A stretch of 64,000 nt of DNA from CBDCUI01 sp965223115 (GTDB lineage: Bacteria > Pseudomonadota > Gammaproteobacteria > UBA4575), in assembly GCA_965223115.1 (NCBI GenBank), contig OZ244982.1, forward strand, positions 1 through 64,000, given 5' to 3'. Shown piece by piece: positions 20,356 through 28,809 of the stretch. Every line of letters starts with the position of its first letter. Position 1 is the stretch's first letter. Under the pieces are notes generated by a model. The model saw only the letters and a list, made by a program, of their open reading frames with translations. It did no database searches and was not told where the DNA came from. The translations under genes were made by a program, and so were the position numbers.

Positions 20356-21306
20356 TTGTATTTATCGAATTATCAAAGGATTGTAAAACTTAACTGCGCA
20401 TTATTTTCAGTCAACTTTTATATTACTGGAAGCTATTTATATATTGTAAAATCCGGCTTGCTAGAAGCTCATTTCCGAGTTTTTAAAAGTGCATGTTTGG
20501 TATTGTCTATACTGCTTTATTTTATTAGTACCACTGCCTATACAGCGACATGTCCATCTGACTTCACGCTTGTAACTTTAACTACACCACGAAATGCTGA
20601 TAGCAGTGCAGCAGGGACTTCGCCAGGAATATTATTAGAAACACAAGCCTATGGACCAATTCAAGCGCTGGGTACTAACTTACAAGCTACTGGGACTGCA
20701 GCACGATTGCGTAAACGAGAACCGACTCTCATTTTAGATTTAACGGATATTGTCGCAGATAATAGTACGATAATACTTTCTATTGCACGAAATAATAACA
20801 GTGGGAGTTATGCAATAGATGCGTCGTTGGATAACGTAACTTTTTCTGGAGCTGTTACATTTAATGCTGGACCGAATGATATTTCTCAACAAATTAATTA
20901 TACCGTTCCTGTTGGTGGTGCACGTTATATCCGCTTTAGTAGAATACGTGGAAGTTTATGGGTGGATGGAGTTCAGTATTCTCAAATCTGTCAGCCTAAT
21001 GTGGATCTTTCTATTACTAAAGATGATGGCAGTTTAACGTATACACCAGGCGGTACCGGAATTTATACAATCACAGTATTCAACAATGGGCCACATAATG
21101 TTGTAGGTGCAACGATCGCAGATTACTTGCCAAGTGGTGTGATGATGACTTCTGCTTGGATCTGTACGACTTCGTCAGCAAGTTCAAGTTGTAATACTAC
21201 TCCAAGTGCTACTAATCCTATTTCTATAGATGTGGATATTATTAATGGCGATTCAATAACCGTAATGGTGCCTGTGCAGTTCTCGGCGAATATGGAGGAT
21301 TACTAA
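20356..21306 (+). CDS. Secreted DUF11-domain protein, start uncertain
   Basis: The frame has no ATG ahead of the mature part. TTG at 20356 is preceded by aaggggt about 9 bases upstream but gives an oddly long N-terminus. TTG at 20458 gives a more normal signal peptide (MLEAHFRVFKSACLVLSIL..., cleavage near AYTA) but has no clear Shine-Dalgarno sequence. The mature protein starts TCPSDFTL. A segment of about 150 residues resembles discoidin/F5-8-type or PEP-CTERM-style beta modules only loosely and I do not assign it. The last 100 residues are a DUF11 domain (DLSITKDDGSLTYTPGG ... ANMEDY) closely similar to the end of the 1476-residue protein and truncated at the same residue. It is probably secreted and possibly a paralogue that lost its upstream part. 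Function is unknown. Confidence 0.65.
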   Translation: MYLSNYQRIVKLNCALFSVNFYITGSYLYIVKSGLLEAHFRVFKSACLVLSILLYFISTTAYTATCPSDFTLVTLTTPRNADSSAAGTSPGILLETQAYGPIQALGTNLQATGTAARLRKREPTLILDLTDIVADNSTIILSIARNNNSGSYAIDASLDNVTFSGAVTFNAGPNDISQQINYTVPVGGARYIRFSRIRGSLWVDGVQYSQICQPNVDLSITKDDGSLTYTPGGTGIYTITVFNNGPHNVVGATIADYLPSGVMMTSAWICTTSSASSSCNTTPSATNPISIDVDIINGDSITVMVPVQFSANMEDY

Positions 21307-21361
21307 CAGTAAGTGAGTTTTGCTGAACAGGTTTACCCACTTTGTGTTGTTGCTCTGATTA

Positions 21362-21385
21362 GGGTTCTATTTCACAATAGCGACC
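21362..21385 (+). terminator. Weak hairpin after the DUF11 gene
   Basis: Starting gggttctat and ending atagcgaccc, this can form a stem of about 9 pairs with one bulged base and a 6-base loop. It is followed only by ccttaattt, so the U-tract is poor. It lies between the surface-protein genes and the differently composed carbon-metabolism cluster, where a transcript end is expected. Confidence 0.25.
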
Positions 21386-21513
21386 CCCTTAATTTGGCAT
21401 ATAGAGCAAATTAGATTCTGTAGCCAGAAAACCTTTTCTGTTTGGGGGTTGATATAAGAATAGTCTTACTATTCAAGCTGTTTAGCTAGTACATATATAT
21501 AAGAATAAATCTC

Positions 21514-23511
21514 ATGGAAAATCGTCGAGAACTTGCTAATGCTATTCGTGCTTTGAGCATGGATGCCGTGCAGAAAGCCAATTCCGGACATCCTGGTATG
21601 CCTATGGGTATGGCAGATATTGCGGAAGTGTTGTGGAATGATTATTTAGTACACAATCCTAGCAACCCCAATTGGCCAGATCGTGATCGCTTTGTGGTTT
21701 CAAATGGACACGGTTCGATGCTGTTGTACTCACTATTGCACCTTTCAGGTTACGACTTATCCATAGAAGAAATAAAAAGTTTTCGCCAGTTACATTCAAA
21801 AACTCCTGGACATCCGGAATATGGTGATACGCCAGGCGTTGAAACCACAACAGGGCCTTTAGGCCAAGGTATCGGTAATGCAGTTGGTATGGCGTTAGCT
21901 GAAAAAATTCTGGCCGCAACCTTTAATAGAGATGACCTGAGCATCGTAGATCACTATACATATGTGTTTACGGGAGATGGCTGCTTGATGGAAGGTATTT
22001 CACATGAAGTATGTTCGTTAGCAGGAACATTAGGTCTTGGTAAATTAGTTGTGTTTTATGACGACAATGGGATTTCAATCGATGGTGAAGTGAAAGGATG
22101 GTTTGCTGATGATACCCCAGCTAGATTTAAATCTTATGGGTGGCATGTCATTGAAGATGTAGACGGTCATGATGCATCACAAATTAAAGATGTGATTAAC
22201 GTTGCTAAAAATGAAACAGCAAAACCAACATTGATTTGTTGTAAAACTATAATTGGTTGGGGCTCACCTAACAAACAAGGATCTGCGTCTACGCATGGTG
22301 CGCCCTTGGGCGATGAAGAAATCAAGTTAGTGCGTGAAAAAATAAATTGGCAACATCCGCCTTTTGAAATTCCTGACACCTTATATAAGGGGTGGAATGC
22401 CGTCGATGCCGGTGCTGAAAAAGAAACTCAGTGGCAAGAAAAATTTGATACATATAGATCTAAGTTTCCAGAATTAGCTGCAGAATTTGAAAGGCGTACA
22501 AGTAATGAACTTCCTGTAGATTGGGAAACTGTTAGCCAAACAGTTATTCAAAATGCTGTTAATGAAAAGAAGACCGTTGCAACACGTAAAGCCTCAGAGC
22601 TTGCACTAGATGGGTATGCAAAGCATTTGCCTGAAATTGTTGGCGGTTCTGCTGATTTAACTCCTTCAAATAATACTTGGTGGTCTGGCTCAAAAGATAT
22701 CAGCACAGAGGATGCATCTGGTAACTATATTCGGTACGGCGTAAGAGAATTTGGCATGTCAGCGATTAACTCTGGCATCGCATTGCATGGAGGATTTATT
22801 CCTTATAGTGCGACCTTTTTGGTGTTTTCTGATTATGCGAGAAACGCATTACGTATGTCTGCGCTCATGGGTCTGCGGAATATTTTTGTCTTTACGCATG
22901 ATTCTATTGGCCTAGGAGAGGATGGGCCAACTCATCAAGCAGTAGAGCAATTGGCAACACTCCGTTATATTCCTAATATGTCGGTTTGGCGTACAGCAGA
23001 TACAGTGGAAACTGCTGTGGCATGGAAACATGCCATAGAACGAAAATCGGGGCCAACGTCTTTAGTTTTTTCTCGTCAAAATTTACCATTTATTGAACGC
23101 GATGCTCAGCAGTTGAATGCTATTTCTAAAGGGGCGTATATTCTGCATGATAGTGATCAAGCTCCTGAGTTAATACTTATCGCAACAGGTTCTGAAGTAA
23201 GTATTGCACTTAATGCGGCACGAAAATTAAATGAGCAAGGCAGGCAAGTACGCATAGTCTCTATGCCAAGCACGGATGTGTTTGATGTACAGAGTATGGA
23301 ATATAAAGAATCGGTATTACCGAGTAATGTTGAAAAAAGATTAGCTATCGAAGCTGGTACGCCCGATTATTGGAGAAAATATGTAGGTTTGAAAGGCGAT
23401 ACAATAGGGGTTGCATCATTTGGTACTTCTGCGCCAGGTAATGTGGTGATGGAGCATTTCGGATTTAGTGAAGAAAATATCATTAAGCATGCACTAGATA
23501 TGCTTAACTAG
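21514..23511 (+). CDS. tkt: Transketolase
   Basis: 665 residues, the usual bacterial transketolase length. It transfers two-carbon ketol units between sugar phosphates in the pentose-phosphate (and, where present, Calvin) pathway, using thiamine diphosphate and a divalent metal in the cytoplasm. Visible signatures are SNGHGSMLLYSLLHL near residue 64, the TTTGPLGQGIGNAVGMA segment near 112, the metal/ThDP-binding GDGCLMEGISHE near 155 with the following Asn of YDDNGISIDG, and the pyrimidine-domain segment GEDGPTHQAVEQLA near 469. The start ATG follows an AT-rich leader without a strong Shine-Dalgarno sequence. It heads a same-strand run with gap (36-base gap), pgk, pyk and the aldolase, so co-regulation with lower glycolysis is likely. 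Confidence 0.97.
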   Translation: MENRRELANAIRALSMDAVQKANSGHPGMPMGMADIAEVLWNDYLVHNPSNPNWPDRDRFVVSNGHGSMLLYSLLHLSGYDLSIEEIKSFRQLHSKTPGHPEYGDTPGVETTTGPLGQGIGNAVGMALAEKILAATFNRDDLSIVDHYTYVFTGDGCLMEGISHEVCSLAGTLGLGKLVVFYDDNGISIDGEVKGWFADDTPARFKSYGWHVIEDVDGHDASQIKDVINVAKNETAKPTLICCKTIIGWGSPNKQGSASTHGAPLGDEEIKLVREKINWQHPPFEIPDTLYKGWNAVDAGAEKETQWQEKFDTYRSKFPELAAEFERRTSNELPVDWETVSQTVIQNAVNEKKTVATRKASELALDGYAKHLPEIVGGSADLTPSNNTWWSGSKDISTEDASGNYIRYGVREFGMSAINSGIALHGGFIPYSATFLVFSDYARNALRMSALMGLRNIFVFTHDSIGLGEDGPTHQAVEQLATLRYIPNMSVWRTADTVETAVAWKHAIERKSGPTSLVFSRQNLPFIERDAQQLNAISKGAYILHDSDQAPELILIATGSEVSIALNAARKLNEQGRQVRIVSMPSTDVFDVQSMEYKESVLPSNVEKRLAIEAGTPDYWRKYVGLKGDTIGVASFGTSAPGNVVMEHFGFSEENIIKHALDMLN

Positions 23512-23547
23512 GTTAAAAATATAGAAAGAGTAAGTACGGAGAAAGTA

Positions 23548-24552
23548 ATGGCTATAAAAGTTGCAATTAATGGGTATGGAAGAATTGGTAGAAATATTAT
23601 GCGTGCTATCTATGAGTCTGGCCGTAATGATGAGATTCAGGTTGTAGCAATTAATGATTTGGGGGATGCAAATACCAATGCGCACTTAACACAATATGAT
23701 ACTGCGCATGGGAAGTTTAATGGTACTGTAGAAGTAGATGGCGATCATATAGTTATCAATGGCGACAGAATTCGAGTTTGTGCAGAGCGAGATCCGAGTA
23801 AACTACCTTGGGGTGAGTTAGGCGTTGATGTAGTGCATGAAAGCACAGGTTTTTTTGCGAGCAAGGAAAAAGCGTCTGGGCATTTAACTGCAGGAGCTAA
23901 GAAGGTTATTATTTCTGCACCAGGGGGGAAAGATGTCGACGCTACAGTTGTATATGGGGTAAACCATGATGTGTTAAAAGCAAGCGACACTGTGATATCA
24001 AATGCATCATGTACAACAAACTGTTTAGCACCTTTGGTAAAGCCACTGCACGAGAAAATTGGTGTTGAAAATGGGGTGATGACCACAATTCATGCATACA
24101 CCAATGATCAAGTGCTAACAGATGTTTTTCATAGCGACCTTAGAAGAGCACGTTCGGCAACCATGTCTATGATACCAACTAAAACAGGAGCAGCATCTGC
24201 AGTAGGTCTGGTATTGCCAGAGTTGAATGGCAAACTGGATGGTTTTGCGATGCGTGTACCCACTATTAACGTTTCCATTGTAGATTTGACCTTCCTGGCG
24301 TCACGTGACACAAGCGTGGAAGAAGTAAATTCTGTAATGAAAGATGCGGCTGACGGCCATGTGCTAGATTATGTTGATGCACCATTAGTATCAATAGATT
24401 TTAATCATGATCCACATTCATCTAATTTTGATTCATCCTTAACTAAAGTGATGGGTACAAGAACTGTTAAAGTTTGTTCATGGTATGACAATGAATGGGG
24501 TTTCTCAAACCGCATGATAGATACTACTATTGCCTTAATGAATGCTAAATAA
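23548..24552 (+). CDS. gap: Glyceraldehyde-3-phosphate dehydrogenase
   Basis: 334 residues. It oxidises glyceraldehyde-3-phosphate to 1,3-bisphosphoglycerate with NAD(P) in the cytoplasm. The N-terminal Rossmann fingerprint INGYGRIGRNIMRA, the catalytic-cysteine motif SNASCTTNCLAPL (near residue 150) and the C-terminal WYDNEWGFSNRM are all present. AINDLGDANTNAHLTQYD is typical of the gap genes found beside tkt and pgk in several gammaproteobacteria. Cofactor preference cannot be decided by eye. A purine-rich ggagaaag stands just ahead of the ATG. It sits between tkt and pgk, whose product uses its reaction product. Confidence 0.97.
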   Translation: MAIKVAINGYGRIGRNIMRAIYESGRNDEIQVVAINDLGDANTNAHLTQYDTAHGKFNGTVEVDGDHIVINGDRIRVCAERDPSKLPWGELGVDVVHESTGFFASKEKASGHLTAGAKKVIISAPGGKDVDATVVYGVNHDVLKASDTVISNASCTTNCLAPLVKPLHEKIGVENGVMTTIHAYTNDQVLTDVFHSDLRRARSATMSMIPTKTGAASAVGLVLPELNGKLDGFAMRVPTINVSIVDLTFLASRDTSVEEVNSVMKDAADGHVLDYVDAPLVSIDFNHDPHSSNFDSSLTKVMGTRTVKVCSWYDNEWGFSNRMIDTTIALMNAK

Positions 24553-24607
24553 TTAGTAAGTAAACTGTTTTTGTTATCTACTTTGTCAATGAGAAATATC
24601 TAGCACC

Positions 24608-25786
24608 GTGTCTGTATTGAGCATGGTTGACATGGATCTGGCGGATCAACGTGTTTTGATTCGTGAAGATTTAAATGTGCCTATTAAAGATGGTCGTGTA
24701 ACCAGTGCCAAACGTATTGAGGCTGCCCTCCCTACAATACAATATGCAGTCAACCAAAATGCAAAAGTAATCTTACTTTCACACCGTGGCCGACCCACCG
24801 AAGGTGTGTACGATGAAGAACAGTCGCTATTGCCAATAGCAAATTACCTACGTGATCAATGTGGCCTTAACGTGAGGTTGGAAAAAAATTGGCTTGAAGG
24901 AGTCGATGTTGCGAATGGTGAAGTAGTGTTATGCGAAAATGTTCGTTTTCAGTCTGGAGAGAAAAGTAATGATGACCAGCTTGCTAAAAAGATGGCAAGT
25001 CTATGTGACATTTATGTAATGGATGCCTTTGGCACGGCTCATAGAGCTCAAGCTTCCACGCATGGAGTTGCAAAATATGCACCTATTGCATGTGCGGGTC
25101 CTTTGTTAAAAAATGAATTAGATTCTTTAGCTAAAGCATTAAATGATCCTGCACGACCCATGGTTGCAATTGTAGGGGGATCAAAAGTTTCAACTAAGTT
25201 AACTGTTTTAGAGACATTGTTGGATAAGGTTGATCAGTTAATCGTGGGCGGCGGCATTGTAAATACTTTTTTGGCAGCAACAGGTAAACCTGTTGGTAAA
25301 TCACTTTATGAAAAAGATTTGCTGGTTACAGCAAAAGATTTGTTAAAAAAAGCGGAAAATAAAAACACACATATTCCTATACCAACTGATGTAGTTTGTG
25401 CAACTGAGTTTGCAGAAACAGCATCGGCTACAGTCAAATTAGTCGATGATGTGGGTGAAAATGATATGATTTTGGATATCGGTCCACAGTCATCCAAACA
25501 GCTGGCAGGTTTAATGCATGATGCGGGTACTATAGTTTGGAACGGACCCGTTGGAGTGTTTGAGTTTGATGCTTTCTCAGAAGGCACGAAAGTTTTAGCA
25601 AATGCAATTGCTGAAAGTAATGCATTTTCAATTGCGGGTGGCGGAGATACATTAGCTGCAGTTGATAAATTTGGAGTTGCGGATCAGATTTCATATATAT
25701 CCACCGGTGGTGGAGCGTTTTTAGAATATTTAGAAGGAAAAGTTTTACCAGCTGTTGAGATTTTAGAACAAAGGGCTAAGGATTAG
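24608..25786 (+). CDS. pgk: Phosphoglycerate kinase
   Basis: 392 residues. It interconverts 1,3-bisphosphoglycerate and 3-phosphoglycerate with ADP/ATP. The N-terminal RVLIREDLNVPIKDGRV, the substrate-binding LLSHRGRP, the RMSMVDA-like element here as YVMDAFGTAHRAQASTHG, and the C-terminal nucleotide-binding GGGDTLAAVDKFG are visible. The start is GTG: MSVLSMVDMDLADQRV aligns with the normal beginning of gammaproteobacterial PGK, whereas the next ATG would cut into it. There is no clear Shine-Dalgarno sequence. The last 15 codons are duplicated in the spacer just downstream. Confidence 0.96.
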   Translation: MSVLSMVDMDLADQRVLIREDLNVPIKDGRVTSAKRIEAALPTIQYAVNQNAKVILLSHRGRPTEGVYDEEQSLLPIANYLRDQCGLNVRLEKNWLEGVDVANGEVVLCENVRFQSGEKSNDDQLAKKMASLCDIYVMDAFGTAHRAQASTHGVAKYAPIACAGPLLKNELDSLAKALNDPARPMVAIVGGSKVSTKLTVLETLLDKVDQLIVGGGIVNTFLAATGKPVGKSLYEKDLLVTAKDLLKKAENKNTHIPIPTDVVCATEFAETASATVKLVDDVGENDMILDIGPQSSKQLAGLMHDAGTIVWNGPVGVFEFDAFSEGTKVLANAIAESNAFSIAGGGDTLAAVDKFGVADQISYISTGGGAFLEYLEGKVLPAVEILEQRAKD

Positions 25787-25789
25787 CAC

Positions 25790-25840
25790 ATGATAGTTTT
25801 ACCAGCAGTTGAGATACTAGAAGAAAGAATAAAAGAATAA
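25790..25840 (+). repeat. Duplicated pgk 3' tail forming a 16-codon mini-ORF
   Basis: Three bases after the pgk stop, an ATG opens MIVLPAVEILEERIKE-stop. The pgk protein itself ends KVLPAVEILEQRAKD. The DNA is likewise similar (gttttaccagc.gttgaga in both). It is followed by three aaagaat-like tandem repeats up to about 25850. This is best read as a local tandem duplication of the pgk end, after which one copy drifted. EERIKE-type endings are common in PGK, so the downstream copy may be the older terminus and the current stop newer. Translation as a peptide is possible but unsupported, since no ribosome-binding site is seen. Confidence 0.75.
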
Positions 25841-25906
25841 AAGAATAAAGTAATTAATTTTCGTAATAAAAATGCAAATTTTGAGCTATAACTGATAAAT
25901 CAATAA

Positions 25907-27385
25907 ATGAGTATTGTTACTGAAATACGACAACGGAAAAATATCTTTCGTCATACCAAAATCATTGCCACCTTGGGGCCCGCCACAGATAGTGAACAGC
26001 TTATTGGTAGGTTGATGGATGCTGGCATCGATTTGGTGCGTATCAACTTTTCTCATGGGACATTTGAAGAACATGCATGGCGAATTAAAACCCTGCGCAA
26101 GCTCACTAAAGAAAAGAATTATGAAGTTGGGGTGCTTGGAGATTTACAAGGTGCCAAAATTAGGGTTGGTATATTTAAAGATAAAGTCATTCAGTTAGAT
26201 GTTGGTGAAAAATTCTGTATTGATACCGAGATGCCAATTGACCAAGGTGATCAAGACTGTGTTGGAACTACTTATAAAGGGTTGGCAAATGATGTAGCTG
26301 CTGGCGATACCCTGCTAATCGATGATGGACGCATTGTACTTGTAGTGCTCGATGTTGATGGAGGCAAAATTAATACAGAAGTTATTATGGGTGGTGAGTT
26401 AACTAGCAATAAAGGTATTAATCGTCAAGGTGGAGGTCTTTCTGCATCAGCATTAACAGATAAAGACCGGCAAGACATTCAAAACGCTGTAAAACTTGAT
26501 ATTGATTATTTGGCAATATCTTTCCCACGTAGCGCAAATGACATAAAAGCAGCAAAAAAATTATTTACTGATGCAGGTGGTGAAGCAGGAATTGTCGCTA
26601 AAATTGAACGCGTTGAGGCACTTGAAGCTATCGATGAAATTTTAGATGAGTGTGATGCCATTATGATAGGGCGTGGTGATCTCGGTGTAGAGATCGGTGA
26701 TGCTGAAGTTCCTGGGGTACAAAAATCATTAATTGATATGGCGCATGACAAAAACCGTATTGCTATAACAGCAACGCAAATGATGGAATCAATGACCTAT
26801 AGCCCAATTCCTACACGCGCAGAGGTTTCTGATGTGGCTAATGCTGTGATTGATGGAACGGATGCAGTTATGCTTTCGGGGGAAACTGCAGTAGGCAAAT
26901 ACCCTGTCGAAGCTGTGAAAGCTATGAACCGTACTTGTCTTGCTTCAGAACGGCGCGCGTATAAAAAAATGTCGGATCACCGTTTGAGTGCTCGGTTCGG
27001 GCGAGTAGATGAAGCCATTGCCATGTCAGCTATGTATACTGCAAATCACCTTGATGTGGCAGCTATTGCAGCAATGACGGAATCCGGTTCAACAGCACTT
27101 TGGATGTCGCGTATCAATTCTGCGATACCAATCTATGCACTGACTAGACACAATAAAACTTTGCGACGTGTCACACTTTATAAAGGTGTTTATCCTGCTA
27201 GCTTAGATTTATTGGGTAGAACTCATGCAGAAGTAAATAAAGATGCGGTTGATGTGTTACTGCGTTGTGGCGTAGTGCATGAAAATGATTTGGTTATTAT
27301 TACTAAAGGTGATTTGATGGGTGTCGATGGAGGAACGAATGCATTAAAAATAGTTCGAGTAGGACACTTAATTGAACCTGAATAA
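25907..27385 (+). CDS. pyk: Pyruvate kinase
   Basis: 492 residues. It makes pyruvate and ATP from phosphoenolpyruvate and ADP. The first catalytic-barrel strand carries TKIIATLGPATDS and LVRINFSHGT; the active-site helix AKIERVEALEAIDEI with MIGRGDLGVEIGDAEVPGVQK, and the ATQMMESMTYSPIPTRAEVSDVANAVIDGTDAVMLSGETA stretch (in pieces: ATQMMESM, PTRAEVSDV, DGTDAVMLSGETA), are all present, followed by an intact C-terminal domain. The overall form resembles the PykA type. The ATG lies in an AT-rich leader with no strong Shine-Dalgarno sequence. It is third in the lower-glycolysis run after gap and pgk. Confidence 0.96.
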   Translation: MSIVTEIRQRKNIFRHTKIIATLGPATDSEQLIGRLMDAGIDLVRINFSHGTFEEHAWRIKTLRKLTKEKNYEVGVLGDLQGAKIRVGIFKDKVIQLDVGEKFCIDTEMPIDQGDQDCVGTTYKGLANDVAAGDTLLIDDGRIVLVVLDVDGGKINTEVIMGGELTSNKGINRQGGGLSASALTDKDRQDIQNAVKLDIDYLAISFPRSANDIKAAKKLFTDAGGEAGIVAKIERVEALEAIDEILDECDAIMIGRGDLGVEIGDAEVPGVQKSLIDMAHDKNRIAITATQMMESMTYSPIPTRAEVSDVANAVIDGTDAVMLSGETAVGKYPVEAVKAMNRTCLASERRAYKKMSDHRLSARFGRVDEAIAMSAMYTANHLDVAAIAAMTESGSTALWMSRINSAIPIYALTRHNKTLRRVTLYKGVYPASLDLLGRTHAEVNKDAVDVLLRCGVVHENDLVIITKGDLMGVDGGTNALKIVRVGHLIEPE

Positions 27386-27460
27386 TTGTTAAAATTGAAT
27401 TTAAATTTGAAAACCCATAATTAATTTGTGTGAATTACGATAGGTTGTAGGAGTATAAAA

Positions 27461-28486
27461 ATGAATATAGAAGAGTTAAATAAAATTGCTAATGCAATGG
27501 TCGCACCAGGACGTGGCATTCTCGCCATGGATGAAAGTCACCCCACGTGTAATAAACGTTTTGAAAAATTGGGCATCGCTACGACTGAAGAAATGCGTCA
27601 AGCCTATCGCGATATGTTAGTGACCGCACCGGGTTTATCTGATTACATAAGTGGTGCAATCTTATTTGATGAGACCATACGACAGAAAACATTAGATGGG
27701 ACTCCATTTGCAGAACATTTAAATAAAAATGGAATTATCCCTGGCATTAAAGTAGATGCAGGTGCAAAAACACTAGCAGGCCATGAAGATGAAAAGGTTA
27801 CTGAAGGTCTAGATGGTTTGCGTGAAAGATTTGCTGAATATTATGAATTAGGTGCGCGTTTTTCAAAGTGGCGTGCCGTAATTACTATTGGTGAGCATAT
27901 TCCAAGTTGGTCATGTATTGAGGCCAATGCTCATGGATTGGCACGTTACGCTATGCTTAGTCAAGAAGCAGGTATTGTTCCCATTGTTGAGCCTGAAGTG
28001 CTTATGGATGGCGATCACTCCATTGAACGATGTTTTGAAGTTACAGAGCTAGCGCAGCGAATTGTTTTTCATCAATTAAAAAATCAAGGTGTGGCATTAG
28101 AAGGTATGGTGCTTAAACCGAGTATGGTGATTTCTGGTGCAGCAGCAAGTAATCGCGCAGACGTTAAGACAGTGGCTGAGCAAACAGTACGTTGTTTGTT
28201 AAACACAGTTCCAGCAGCAGTTCCAGGTATTGCATTTTTGTCAGGTGGTCAAAGTGACGAAGAGGCTAGTGCACATTTAAATGCTATGAACTCATTGGGT
28301 ATTCAGTTACCGTGGGCGTTAACATTCTCATATGGCCGAGCATTGCAACAGACTGCAATGCAAACCTGGAATGGTGAAGATGCCAACGTGCAAAAAGCAC
28401 AACAAGCTTTATTGTGGCGTGCAAAATGCAATGGCTCAGCAGCATTAGGTAAATATAGTGATGCCATGGAGCAACAGGCTGCATAA
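27461..28486 (+). CDS. fba: Fructose-bisphosphate aldolase, class I
   Basis: 341 residues. It cleaves fructose-1,6-bisphosphate to two triose phosphates through a Schiff base and needs no metal. Class I features of the animal/plant-like family are clear: GRGILAMDESHPTCNKRF, the lysine-bearing LEGMVLKPSMV near residue 211-221, FLSGGQSDEEASAHLNAMN and LTFSYGRALQQTAM. Most enterobacteria instead rely on the unrelated class II enzyme, so this is a less common choice, though known in several gammaproteobacterial and cyanobacterial lineages. A good Shine-Dalgarno sequence (taggag) precedes the ATG. It is last in the carbon-metabolism run and is followed by a strong hairpin. Confidence 0.94.
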   Translation: MNIEELNKIANAMVAPGRGILAMDESHPTCNKRFEKLGIATTEEMRQAYRDMLVTAPGLSDYISGAILFDETIRQKTLDGTPFAEHLNKNGIIPGIKVDAGAKTLAGHEDEKVTEGLDGLRERFAEYYELGARFSKWRAVITIGEHIPSWSCIEANAHGLARYAMLSQEAGIVPIVEPEVLMDGDHSIERCFEVTELAQRIVFHQLKNQGVALEGMVLKPSMVISGAAASNRADVKTVAEQTVRCLLNTVPAAVPGIAFLSGGQSDEEASAHLNAMNSLGIQLPWALTFSYGRALQQTAMQTWNGEDANVQKAQQALLWRAKCNGSAALGKYSDAMEQQAA

Positions 28487-28516
28487 TTTTAATAAATTTG
28501 CTTTATAAAATTTTGG

Positions 28517-28580
28517 GAAGTTAAGCTATTACAATACATATTTGTAACAGCCTAACTTCTCTTATTATTTATTTTCTTTT
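28517..28580 (+). terminator. Rho-independent-type terminator after the aldolase gene
   Basis: gaagttaagctattacaa (28517-28534) pairs with ttgtaacagcctaacttc (28542-28559) to give an 18-pair stem containing two G-U pairs and a 7-base loop. It is followed by a T-rich run (tcttattatttattttctttt). It ends the tkt-to-fba transcript. Confidence 0.8.
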
Positions 28581-28647
28581 ACTGTTCAAATTTTATCCAG
28601 CACAATTGTTTTTTTGATCCATACTAGTGCAAACAGCAACAAGTGGT

Positions 28648-28740
28648 GCAAAGTATGTCTTTGCATATACCTGGCTCATAGTGCAATTGCACCTTAAATT
28701 CTTTATAGTCTGTAGCTAATTAGAGCAAGCACAATGCTCT
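28648..28740. promoter_or_regulatory. Palindrome-rich region upstream of glnK
   Basis: The gap 28487-28809 holds, after the terminator, three inverted repeats: gcaaag/ctttgc around a 5-base loop (28648-28664), the perfect 12-base palindrome gtgcaattgcac (28681-28692), and agagca/tgctct (28722-28740). The half-sites ggtgca (28645-28650) and tgcacc (28688-28693) resemble NtrC-type halves, which would fit a glnK-amtB promoter. No correctly spaced GG-N10-GC sigma-54 element was found, so the assignment is tentative. Confidence 0.35.
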
Positions 28741-28809
28741 AACTATAAGAATTACAAGTAAATCTGTAACTACAGAAATCATATCTATTTTTAATGAAGG
28801 AGCGCTGTC

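Noticed and set aside
21430..21513. Specific -35/-10 promoter before tkt
   Set aside because: Candidate boxes (ttgata, tactat, tatata) have wrong spacing or are simple AT-rich sequence, so no confident call is possible.
28640..28700. Sigma-54 promoter before glnK (tggctcatagtgcaa)
   Set aside because: The GG and GC are 8 bases apart instead of 10, so the element does not fit the -24/-12 pattern.
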